A DNA stretch of 21,264 nucleotides from Maricaulis sp965657935. Its GTDB lineage: Bacteria > Pseudomonadota > Alphaproteobacteria > Caulobacterales > Maricaulaceae. The notes beneath the pieces are model-generated. The model was not told the DNA's origin. It worked only from the letters and a program-made list of their open reading frames with translations, and did not search any database. The stretch spans positions 1-21,264 of the forward strand of contig CBFHQE010000044.1 in assembly GCA_965657935.1 (NCBI GenBank), read 5' to 3'. Below are positions 1 through 6,743 of the stretch, in pieces. A program made the translations under genes and the position numbers. Numbering within the stretch: position 1 is the stretch's first letter; every line of letters begins with the position of its first letter.

Positions 1-1012
1 GACCGAGGCCCATTTGTGTGACGCCGCCGACCCGTGGGGCGGCAGTCATTATGTCGAACGTCTGACGCATGACCTTGCCGCCAAGGCGCTTGAACACATC
101 GCCGAGGTCGACACGCTGGGCGGCATGGCCAAGGCCATCGATGCTGGCATTCCCAAATTGCGTATCGAGGAAGCCGCTGCACGCACCCAGGCCATGATCG
201 ATAGCGGCCAGCAGACCATTACCGGCGTCAATAAATTCCGCCTCGACGAGGAAGAAGACGTCCCGGTTCTCAAGGTCGATAACTATCTGGTCCGCAAACA
301 GCAGATCGAGAAACTGGAACGACTTCGCAAGGAGCGCAACGGCGCCGAAGTCGATTCCAAACTGGGCGCGCTTGCCGGCGCAGCCCGTTCCGGCGATGGA
401 AACCTTCTGGCTCTGGCCGTCGATGCAGCCCGCGCCAAAGCCACCGTCGGCGAGATTTCCGAGGCCATGGAGCGGTCCTATGATCGCCACGTCGCCAAGA
501 TCCAGACCGTTCAAGGTGTCTATGCTGCCGCAGCCGGGGATGATGACCGCATCAATCTGGCCAAACGTTTCGCCGCAGATTTCGAAAAGCGCCATGGCCG
601 CAAGCCCAAGATCCTGATCGCCAAGCTCGGCCAGGACGGACATGATCGCGGCCAGAAAGTGGTCGCTTCAGCCTATGCGGATCTGGGCTGGGACGTGGTC
701 GCCGGACCGCTGTTTCAGACGCCGGAGGAGGCCGCCACCCTGGCCGTCCAGGAAAATGTTCATGCCGCAGCGGCGTCATCACTGGCCGCGGGACATCTGA
801 CACTGGTGCCGGAGCTACGCAACGCGCTGCGTGACAACGGGCGCGACGACATCCTGGTGATCGTCGGAGGCGTCATCCCGCCCGATGACGAGCCGGTCCT
901 GCGCCAGATGGGGGCCGCAGCGGTCTTCCCGCCCGGCACGATCATCGCTGACAGCGCGATCGTTATGCTGGAACGCATGGGCATCGATATCGAGGCGGAG
1001 CTGGCAGAATAA
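1..1012 (+). CDS. scpA: Methylmalonyl-CoA mutase, C-terminal part (5' end outside window)
   Basis: The reading frame is open from base 2 to the TAA at 1010-1012, so this is the last ~336 residues of a protein normally ~700 residues long. It catalyses the adenosylcobalamin-dependent interconversion of (R)-methylmalonyl-CoA and succinyl-CoA in propionyl-CoA and odd-chain or branched carbon catabolism, in the cytoplasm. The DPWGGS motif near the start closes the TIM-barrel substrate domain. A helical linker follows, then the C-terminal B12-binding Rossmann domain. The cobalamin DxHxxG motif is visible as GQDGHDRG, with the axial-ligand His codon at 641-643. The partner GG motif appears near the end in VIVGGVIPPDD. 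The family assignment is clear. Whether it works as a homodimer or with a small subunit cannot be seen here. Confidence 0.97.
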   Translation, partial: TEAHLCDAADPWGGSHYVERLTHDLAAKALEHIAEVDTLGGMAKAIDAGIPKLRIEEAAARTQAMIDSGQQTITGVNKFRLDEEEDVPVLKVDNYLVRKQQIEKLERLRKERNGAEVDSKLGALAGAARSGDGNLLALAVDAARAKATVGEISEAMERSYDRHVAKIQTVQGVYAAAAGDDDRINLAKRFAADFEKRHGRKPKILIAKLGQDGHDRGQKVVASAYADLGWDVVAGPLFQTPEEAATLAVQENVHAAAASSLAAGHLTLVPELRNALRDNGRDDILVIVGGVIPPDDEPVLRQMGAAAVFPPGTIIADSAIVMLERMGIDIEAELAE

Positions 1013-1027
1013 GCTGGCCTCGCACCG

Positions 1028-1064
1028 CCCCTCCCGACTAGGCTGTGGACACAAAGTGGAGGGG
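1028..1064 (+). promoter_or_regulatory. Inverted repeat that could mask a ribosome binding site
   Basis: CCCCTCC at 1028-1034 is perfectly complementary to GGAGGGG at 1058-1064, with a 23-base loop. The right arm is a strong Shine-Dalgarno-like sequence five bases before a GTG at 1068. There is no T-run, so it does not look like an intrinsic terminator for the mutase. It may be chance complementarity of purine- and pyrimidine-rich tracts. Confidence 0.3.
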
Positions 1065-1067
1065 ATT

Positions 1068-1211
1068 GTGCGCGCCAATTGGATGGCTTCAGCAATCGGA
1101 GCAGCAACGACTTTGTTCGCCCCGGCCTCTCCACCCTCCGGGTCGAAGCCACCGACTGCCGTGAATTCTGTTGTTATGTTGGCATTATCGCTGCCCACTT
1201 ACTCACAATGA
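1068..1211 (+). CDS. Possible 47-residue leader ORF upstream of the lipoprotein
   Basis: A GTG at 1068 follows GGAGG (1058-1062) at a good spacing. It opens a 47-codon frame with a mildly hydrophobic N-terminus (ASAIGAATTLF) and a Ser/Pro-rich middle. Its TGA (1209-1211) overlaps an ATG at 1208 as ATGA. The lipoprotein frame can begin at that ATG, although the better-supported lipoprotein start is 1223. The arrangement would suit translational coupling. No family is recognised and the product could be non-functional. It is included because the ribosome binding site is better than that of the gene downstream, but real coding function is doubtful. Confidence 0.2.
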   Translation: MRANWMASAIGAATTLFAPASPPSGSKPPTAVNSVVMLALSLPTYSQ

Positions 1212-1222
1212 AGGTCTTAGCC

Positions 1223-1702
1223 ATGCGTCGTCATCTGTTGCCCCTACTGATCGCCACAGCATTGACGGCCTGCGCCACAACGCCAACCGTCTACGCCCCA
1301 TCACTCGGCGGAAATCGTGGGTATTCAGAACAACAAATCGAAACCGACCGTTTCCGCATCCATTTCAGCGCGGGCGCCGACATGTCGCTCGAGATGACTG
1401 AGAACATGGCCCTTCGCCGCGCCGCCGAAGTGACGCTGGAACAGGGCGGAAACTGGTTCCTGGTCGTCGACAGCAGGCGCGAGGGTGATAATCGTAATCC
1501 AGTCCGGCTGGGCGGGAGTGTTGGGCATACTACGGGTTCGCGTCGCTATTCTGGCACATCCGTTGGATTGGGCATCAGTTTCGACGCCGGCGCTGGTGAA
1601 AAACGCGCATCGCTGGAAATCCTGATCCGTACCGGAGAAATGCCGGACGATCCCGATGCCTACGACGCAGCAAGCATCCTGACCTACGCCGACGGCACCT
1701 GA
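1223..1702 (+). CDS. CC0125/CC1285-family lipoprotein
   Basis: A 159-residue protein with a lipoprotein signal: basic n-region MRRH, hydrophobic core LLPLLIATAL and lipobox LTAC with Cys17 as the likely lipidated residue. The mature part contains YSEQQIETDRFRIHF and a helix with ENMALRRAAEVTLEQG, the pattern of the small alphaproteobacterial lipoprotein family named from Caulobacter CC0125/CC1285. The function of that family is unknown. It should sit in the outer membrane or the periplasmic face of the envelope. ATG 1223 was chosen because AAGG (1211-1214) lies eight bases upstream. An alternative ATG at 1208 has no ribosome binding site. The last 19 bases overlap the 3' end of the convergent MmcQ/YjbR gene, with no terminator between them. 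Confidence 0.8.
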   Translation: MRRHLLPLLIATALTACATTPTVYAPSLGGNRGYSEQQIETDRFRIHFSAGADMSLEMTENMALRRAAEVTLEQGGNWFLVVDSRREGDNRNPVRLGGSVGHTTGSRRYSGTSVGLGISFDAGAGEKRASLEILIRTGEMPDDPDAYDAASILTYADGT

Positions 1703-2064
1703 TCGGGCAACCAGCCGAGCTCTCTCTGCTTTTTCTTGGTCAAGCCGGAAGCGACGAGCCGGTGACTCTCGCGGATATAGTCGCGCAGCGCCGCGTCATC
1801 GAGGCCTGGCTCCTCGAAATGCTGGATCCAGCTCATTCCGCGGGATGCCAGGTACGGTGCAGGGCGCAGCCCCGGCTGTTCCTTCAGGATCTCGAATGAA
1901 ATTTCCGACACCTTGAACGAGAAACTCGGCCCCGCATCGGAAAAACCAGCAATGACAAAAACCTTGCCCCCCACTTTCCAGACATCATGACCGCCCCATT
2001 GAACGACGTGGCTGGTGGCCGGCAAGTCGGTGCAGAATTTATGAAAATCCCGGGGGTTACGCAT
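1684..2064 (-). CDS. MmcQ/YjbR family protein
   Basis: A 126-residue protein matching the MmcQ/YjbR fold (CyaY-like, often annotated DNA-binding). Visible marks are the N-terminal MRNPRDFHKFCTDLP helix, the SHVVQWGGHDVWKVGGKVFVI strands, SFKVS, the PAPYLASRGMSWIQ segment and the C-terminal helix LRDYIRESHRLVASGLTKK. The biochemical role of the family is not firmly known. Start ATG 2064 matches where homologues begin. A longer frame to 2145 runs inside the upstream gene. Only two bases separate this start from the upstream stop (2067-2069), so the gene is probably translationally coupled and last in the three-gene minus-strand operon. Confidence 0.85.
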   Translation of the reverse strand: MRNPRDFHKFCTDLPATSHVVQWGGHDVWKVGGKVFVIAGFSDAGPSFSFKVSEISFEILKEQPGLRPAPYLASRGMSWIQHFEEPGLDDAALRDYIRESHRLVASGLTKKKQRELGWLPDQVPSA

Positions 2065-2066
2065 CC

Positions 2067-2651
2067 CTATGCGGACAGGACCTTTGCCTGTCCCACCCAG
2101 TCGTCCCGCGTAATCCGGCCACGACCATTGATGCGCGCATCCCAATCCTCAACATCCTTGGCTGTCCAGCCCGCTATCTGGGCAAAACGTGTCACGCCGC
2201 CATCATGAAGCGCTGCAGCCGCCTTGGGGCCAAGCCCCTTGATCTGGGTCAGTTCATCGACGGCTCCGTCCGCCTGATCGTTCTTGCGTGCAACCTTTTT
2301 CGGTCGGGCGCCGGAGGCGGGCTGATCGGGTTTCGATACTGAACGCTCAGCGAGCGGAGCAGGCTTTTCCGTCTCGGCAGGCTCAGCCGTGGCTTCAGCA
2401 CTCTCAACATCCGCAGCACTGGCTGGAACCGCTGGTTCCGCCGTCGGCGTAACGTCTGTGTGACGCGCCTCTGACTCGCCAAGGCGCCGGGCCAGATTTT
2501 CATTCTCGTTCCTTAATCGGGACGCCTCGGCAAGCGCCTGGTCGGCCTCCGCGCTGCGCGCGTCACCACTCCAGATCTGCCGGCCGAAAAACAGGCCCAG
2601 AGCAAACGCTGCCAACAGGATCAAGCCCATCTGCCAGATCAACCAAAACAT
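2067..2651 (-). CDS. Membrane-anchored helix-hairpin-helix protein
   Basis: A 194-residue protein in four parts. There is one N-terminal membrane helix (residues 4-23), a short probable coiled coil (about 34-60, LAEASRLRNENENLARRL), and a low-complexity Ala/Pro/Glu linker (about 65-130) turning basic near 117-124. The C-terminal domain (133-194) carries the helix-hairpin-helix signature IKGLGPKAAAALHDGGV followed by RFAQIAGWT and RITRDDWVGQA. This domain type occurs in alphaproteobacteria in ribosomal-protein-like and NADH-dehydrogenase-associated contexts, and HhH motifs often bind DNA non-specifically. The protein would be held at the inner membrane with the domain in the cytoplasm, which is inference. 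It lies three bases after the BON/OmpA gene and two before the MmcQ/YjbR gene, so all three are probably co-transcribed. Confidence 0.8.
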   Translation of the reverse strand: MFWLIWQMGLILLAAFALGLFFGRQIWSGDARSAEADQALAEASRLRNENENLARRLGESEARHTDVTPTAEPAVPASAADVESAEATAEPAETEKPAPLAERSVSKPDQPASGARPKKVARKNDQADGAVDELTQIKGLGPKAAAALHDGGVTRFAQIAGWTAKDVEDWDARINGRGRITRDDWVGQAKVLSA

Positions 2652-2654
2652 GGC

Positions 2655-3695
2655 CTACCCCTCATCGCTCTCTACTTCGAACTGAAGCAATCTCACATGA
2701 TTGCTCTCTAGCACGGTATTCAATCTCTCGGTCGGCGCACCGGCCTGAACCATAAGCGCCCGGACACGATCCGCACGGTTGGCGGCCAGCTCCTGCCCGC
2801 CCTCCTCGACACCAATTTCTATCCGCAAAACAGGCTGGCCCGGGCAAGCCTGGAAGATCCGGGCCATGCGCCGCAGCGCGACTTCCGTGAACGGGCTCGG
2901 CTCGACGCCGCCATGATCGAAACGCAAATCATCTTCGTCGAGACTGCGTGCAGCACGCAAGACGGCATGACAGCCTGCTGCCCCGGCAATCGAAATCTCT
3001 GCAGGCGCACCTGAAGGCGTTACCACGGACGCAGCTTCATAGCCTTCTGGCAGATTGACCAATGCTCGGGTGACCGACCGTGCGATCTGCGGATTGGCGG
3101 CTTCTCCGATCAAGGCTGCAGACCCGCCGGACAGATAGATCGAGCCCTCCTCGAGACGGGCCAGCTGGCCGAGCAGACGCTTGACCGCGTCTTCCCAACC
3201 ATCAAGCTGCTCACCGCCCGGGACAAGGGTCAAATCGACAGCAGCGCCCTCGGAAAAGGTTGCTGCGGAAAAACGTCCTATTTCCTGCCGCATTGCATTG
3301 GAGGCAGCGCCGCCGCTGATGCGAACCCGGCCATTGGAGATCATGTCAGCGCGAATATAAAAGCCCCGGGATCGTGGCTCAGTCGCCATGTCGTCGACGA
3401 CACGCGTGATCCCTCCGGCAACGCGACCACCTGACCAGGTCGATGCGCGCACGATTGCGATCGCGGCCTGCTCCTGATCCTCATCCGGAGCGGCGCCGCT
3501 TAAGGTCGCGACCTGGCCGTTCATGCGAACCTGGGCCCAGCTGAAACCTCGACGATCCAGCGCGTCCTGGGCATTGGCTTCAAGCCGACGTTCAAGACTT
3601 CCCACGGAAACCGGGCCAAAACTCACCGCCAGCGCTGTCAGCACCAACCAGACCCCCGCGGCCATGAGGAGTAGCCGTTTCGTCCGACGCGTCAT
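2655..3695 (-). CDS. Triple BON-like / OmpA-like envelope protein
   Basis: A 346-residue protein with an N-terminal signal anchor (residues 9-26 after MTRRTKR). Three BON-like units follow, at about 34-103, 110-160 and 183-227, each with an NGxVxxSG or EGSIYLSGG strand followed by a helix. The C-terminal region (about 250-346) resembles an OmpA-like domain, with the helix ELAANRADRVRALMVQAG corresponding to the peptidoglycan-contact helix. BON domains are known to bind phospholipid or act as periplasmic adaptors, and OmpA-like domains bind peptidoglycan. This suggests a periplasmic inner-membrane-tethered protein linking membrane and cell wall, similar in plan to BON-OmpA proteins such as mycobacterial ArfA. 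The start is ATG 3695, with GGAGG about 12 bases upstream, which is rather long. It is the first gene of the minus-strand operon. Confidence 0.82.
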   Translation of the reverse strand: MTRRTKRLLLMAAGVWLVLTALAVSFGPVSVGSLERRLEANAQDALDRRGFSWAQVRMNGQVATLSGAAPDEDQEQAAIAIVRASTWSGGRVAGGITRVVDDMATEPRSRGFYIRADMISNGRVRISGGAASNAMRQEIGRFSAATFSEGAAVDLTLVPGGEQLDGWEDAVKRLLGQLARLEEGSIYLSGGSAALIGEAANPQIARSVTRALVNLPEGYEAASVVTPSGAPAEISIAGAAGCHAVLRAARSLDEDDLRFDHGGVEPSPFTEVALRRMARIFQACPGQPVLRIEIGVEEGGQELAANRADRVRALMVQAGAPTERLNTVLESNHVRLLQFEVESDEG

Positions 3696-3899
3696 AATCT
3701 CATCACCCCTCCGTTTCGACCTCTCGACCAGTTGGCGTAGATCGGTTCACAGAACGCCATGCATTGCCCGATTCTGAAAGTCGCAGCTTTTAAGAGCCTG
3801 CATAAAAGGCAGGCACTTAGTTAGCATCGCGCCGCCCGCCCTCACAAGCCTGACATCGGCAAACGGTTCGGTATTTTCCGGCCCCGAGTGACAAAATCC

Positions 3900-3910
3900 G
3901 GAATCATTCC
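3900..3910. promoter_or_regulatory. Short operator-like palindrome GGAATCATTCC
   Basis: A perfect 11-base palindrome with a central C lies in the divergent gap. Twenty-one bases downstream of its start is a looser element TGAC-N6-GTCA (3921-3934). Both are short enough to arise by chance. They are recorded only as candidate binding sites between the envelope operon and the receptor gene. Confidence 0.2.
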
Positions 3911-3998
3911 CACAAAAATATGACAACCGCGTCAAACTTCCTTTGTCTGCACGTTTACGCGCGAGACAAATCAGGTTTAGGCTTCAAAACTGCGGCGC

Positions 3999-4038
3999 TT
4001 GGGGGAAAGTCAACTTTAAACTGCAGCAAAGCCCCCAA
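3999..4038 (+). promoter_or_regulatory. Candidate RNA stem in the TonB receptor leader
   Basis: TTGGGGG at 3999-4005 pairs perfectly with CCCCCAA at 4032-4038. The pairing may extend outward through GCGG and CCGC with a small internal loop. The enclosed segment has its own small hairpin (AAAG TCAA CTTT at 4006-4017). The structure ends about 230 bases before the receptor start codon. There is no adjacent T-run, so it is not a standard terminator. It could be a structured 5' leader or part of an unannotated small RNA. Confidence 0.3.
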
Positions 4039-4183
4039 CCCGCTGGACTAAGAGACACACCAGCTTAGATCTTGCAATGGAGCAAAATAAAAAGACCAAA
4101 CGTGAATTCGAAAATGTCGAGCCTTTGCTCGAATGCTCATCGTGTGCACGCGCTGCCGTGTCGCAGTGAAACCGTGTCCGCGG

Positions 4184-4211
4184 CTTGAGACGCTCCAGAG
4201 CTACACTCAAG
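4184..4211. promoter_or_regulatory. Inverted repeat CTTGAG-N16-CTCAAG upstream of the TonB receptor
   Basis: Six-base perfect arms at 4184-4189 and 4206-4211 lie about 60 bases before the receptor start codon. They could be an operator or a weak leader hairpin. The arms are short and chance occurrence is quite possible. Confidence 0.2.
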
Positions 4212-4269
4212 GGCCTGCGAGCTGAGCTGGAAAACAAACTACAGACGGACCGATTTCAGGGGAGAAAAC

Positions 4270-6609
4270 ATGAAACTCGATATCACCAAAACGCTGCTGG
4301 CCAGCGCCAGCGCCATCGCGATCTGCGCATCAGGTGCAATCGCGCAGGAAGACCAACAGGAACGCCGCGGCAGCGTTCAAAGCGTCCTCTCAGACGTCAT
4401 AACAGTCACAGCAACCAAACGCCCGGATGCCGAAGACGTGCAAAATGTGGCCATCTCGGTATCGGCATTCAACGCCAATACGCTGGATGCGCTGAACATG
4501 CGCGACCTGGAAAGCCTCAGCTATTCCGTGCCGAACGTCACACTTGATGACATCGCCACCTCGCGCGGCACCGCCAATTTTGCGATTCGCGGCCTTGGCG
4601 TGAACTCTTCCATCCCGTCCATCGACCCAACCGTTGGTGTGTTCATCGACGGCGTCTACATGGGATACAATGGCGGGCTTGTCTTCGACATGTTTGATCT
4701 TGATTCAATCGAGATCCTTCGTGGACCGCAGGGGCTTCTGTTCGGTCGCAACACGACCGGTGGCGCTGTCGTCATCAATACCGGTTCTCCGACAGATGAT
4801 TTCACCTGGGGTGCACGCTACACGTTCGAAGGTCCAATGGACGAGGACCGTGGTGGCAATTCGCACACCGTACAGGCTTATGTCTCCGGCCCGATCGTCG
4901 AAGACGTGCTGAACGGTCGCCTGTCCATGTATCGTGCGGATGATGGCGGCTATTTCACCAATCTGTTTGACGGTTCCAACCACGGTGCCAACGCAGCCAC
5001 CATCATTCGTGGCTCGCTGGAGTGGATGCCAAGCGAAAACCTGACCATTCTCGCGAAACTCGAGAACTCCTCAGGCGACGGCGATGGCCCTTCAACGCAG
5101 AACCGCGGCATCTTCGAGCGCGACACATTTGAGTTCTCGATCGACGAACGCGGTTTCTACGACGGCGATGCTTGGCTGGGCTCCATCCGCGCCGATCTGG
5201 ATGTCGATTTCGGCAACGGCACAATCACAAACATTTTCGGCTTCCGTGATTCCGAAGGCTCTTCCTACGGTGACATCGACTCCACACCGGGATTCTTCTT
5301 CCACTCCGGATCGGAAACCACGCAGGAGCAGATGTCCAACGAGCTTCGTTATGCCGGCACGTTCGGCAATATCGATGTAACGACCGGCGTTTATTATTTT
5401 GATCAGGAAATCGCCTACACGGAGATACGTGACCTACCGACTGTCTCGGCGGCTCGCTTCTTCGGCGGAGGCCGTCAGGATCACACGGTATTCGGCCTGT
5501 TCGGTCAGCTCGACTGGAATGTAACGGAGAGCTTCATCGCAAGCTTTGGTCTGCGTTACTCCAACGAGGAAAAGGACGCCGCGATCACCCATGTCCGTCC
5601 GCGCCCGGAATGCTCCATCGTTGCCGACACCTGTCCGTTCACGGGTACCAACCCGTTTGTACCGGGTGAGAACAACGGCTTTACGGATGCGGATGACTGG
5701 TCAAACGTCACGCCCAAGCTCGGCTTCCAGTGGTTCCCGGGTGAAAACACCAACATCTACGGCAATTACACCCGTGGCTTCCGGTCCGGTGGTTACAACT
5801 TCCGGATCACTGCACCAGCTCCGTTCGAAGCGATTGTGGCCAGCAATGGCGGCGCTTACGCCTTCGATGAAGAGACGGTCGACAGCTATGAAATCGGCCT
5901 GCGCCATCAAACTGAAGATGGCCGCGGTCAGTTCAGCCTTGGCGCATTCATGACCGATGTTGCCGACATGCAGCGCGAAGTGAACGCGTCCGACCCTGTC
6001 GCAGGTGTTGTTCAAACCATCCTGAACACAGCTGACGCCAGCATTACCGGCCTCGAGTTTGAAGGCCGTTACGCCCTGACCGACACCTTCCTGATCATGG
6101 CTAATCTCGGCATAATCAATGCCGAATATGACTCGGTCGACTTCAATATCTCTGCCGATCCGGGCGGCCTCGTTGACGGTGCCGATCTGGCGCTTGCGCT
6201 GCCGCGTGTACCGGAAACCACCTGGGGAATCGGGTTCATTCATGACCTGGACCTGGGCAATTCCGGAACCGTTTCCACGCGGGTGAACCTTCAGCACCGT
6301 GATCGCATTGCTTATACGGACAGCAATTTCGGCTGGATCCAGGAAGCTGACATGCTCGATGCCAATCTGACTTGGTACACGCCTGTCGACGGCCTGGAAA
6401 TTTCCCTGTTCGGGCGCAACCTGCTCGATGAGGTCCAGGCGGGTGGTGACACCCAATTGCCGTTCGGTGGCAATGTGGCGCCTCTCTTCGGTCTTCCAAG
6501 CCTCAATGATGGCGTGGATACTCCGTTTGGCGCTTATCCGTCTGTCGGCACGCTGTCGCCGCTCAAGCCGGGCCGGACCATCGGCGTTGAATTCACCATC
6601 TCCCGCTAA
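4270..6609 (+). CDS. TonB-dependent outer membrane receptor
   Basis: A 779-residue outer-membrane transporter using the TonB-ExbBD proton-motive machinery. Residues 1-25 form a signal peptide (MKLDITKTLL, ending GAIA before Gln). A TonB-box-like ITVTATKR lies at about 44-51. A plug domain follows (about 55-170) with VPNVTLDD, IRGLG, VGVFIDGVYMG and ILRGPQGLLFGRNTTGG. The rest is the 22-strand barrel ending in EFTISR. There is no FecA-type N-terminal signalling extension, so it probably does not control its own anti-sigma factor. The sequence type is the abundant alphaproteobacterial iron-complex-like class, whose members import siderophores, sugars, peptides or aromatics, so the substrate cannot be read off. 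The start is well supported by GGGGAG six bases before ATG. A strong terminator follows the stop and separates it from the peptidase gene. Confidence 0.95.
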   Translation: MKLDITKTLLASASAIAICASGAIAQEDQQERRGSVQSVLSDVITVTATKRPDAEDVQNVAISVSAFNANTLDALNMRDLESLSYSVPNVTLDDIATSRGTANFAIRGLGVNSSIPSIDPTVGVFIDGVYMGYNGGLVFDMFDLDSIEILRGPQGLLFGRNTTGGAVVINTGSPTDDFTWGARYTFEGPMDEDRGGNSHTVQAYVSGPIVEDVLNGRLSMYRADDGGYFTNLFDGSNHGANAATIIRGSLEWMPSENLTILAKLENSSGDGDGPSTQNRGIFERDTFEFSIDERGFYDGDAWLGSIRADLDVDFGNGTITNIFGFRDSEGSSYGDIDSTPGFFFHSGSETTQEQMSNELRYAGTFGNIDVTTGVYYFDQEIAYTEIRDLPTVSAARFFGGGRQDHTVFGLFGQLDWNVTESFIASFGLRYSNEEKDAAITHVRPRPECSIVADTCPFTGTNPFVPGENNGFTDADDWSNVTPKLGFQWFPGENTNIYGNYTRGFRSGGYNFRITAPAPFEAIVASNGGAYAFDEETVDSYEIGLRHQTEDGRGQFSLGAFMTDVADMQREVNASDPVAGVVQTILNTADASITGLEFEGRYALTDTFLIMANLGIINAEYDSVDFNISADPGGLVDGADLALALPRVPETTWGIGFIHDLDLGNSGTVSTRVNLQHRDRIAYTDSNFGWIQEADMLDANLTWYTPVDGLEISLFGRNLLDEVQAGGDTQLPFGGNVAPLFGLPSLNDGVDTPFGAYPSVGTLSPLKPGRTIGVEFTISR

Positions 6610-6630
6610 GGGAGACCGAAAGCTGAAGGA

Positions 6631-6660
6631 AAAGGCCGGGATTGATCCCGGCCTTTTTCT
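6631..6660 (+). terminator. Intrinsic terminator after the TonB receptor
   Basis: AAAGGCCGGGAT (6631-6642) and ATCCCGGCCTTT (6645-6656) form a perfect GC-rich stem with a very small loop, followed by a T-rich run (TTTTTCTTTT). It begins 21 bases after the receptor stop codon. It implies that the downstream peptidase gene has its own promoter or depends on readthrough. Confidence 0.93.
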
Positions 6661-6743
6661 TTTGGAATTCAACGTTATTTGAGTTTCACTGCGGAAGGCC
6701 CGGTCGGCCGCAAGTTTTCAGTTGGAAGGTCCCGGAGCAAACA

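Larger units (their letters stand above)
3696..4269. promoter_or_regulatory. Gene-free divergent regulatory region and leader of the TonB receptor
   Basis: These 574 bases separate the minus-strand envelope operon from the TonB-dependent receptor and hold no convincing gene. A 62-codon minus-strand frame inside it (3747-3935) has no ribosome binding site and no recognisable product. The region is locally more A/T-rich than the flanking genes and contains several symmetric elements listed separately: GGAATCATTCC at 3900-3910, a G5/C5 stem at 3999-4038, and CTTGAG/CTCAAG at 4184-4211. No confident -35/-10 pair could be chosen by eye. A long, partly structured 5' leader would be consistent with regulated receptor expression, but that is inference. 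Confidence 0.5.

Noticed and set aside
3747..3935. Minus-strand 62-codon frame in the gene-free region
   Set aside because: No ribosome binding site, no recognisable product, and it spans sequence with operator-like symmetry. More likely to be a chance frame.
5701..6672. 323-codon minus-strand frame opposite the TonB receptor
   Set aside because: It mirrors the barrel-coding strand, has no recognisable protein and starts inside the terminator. This is a typical antisense shadow in GC-rich DNA.
6642..6743. Longer S9 peptidase start at 6642
   Set aside because: It would begin inside the receptor's terminator hairpin and add a segment without signal or domain features. GTG 6744 has a well-placed ribosome site.
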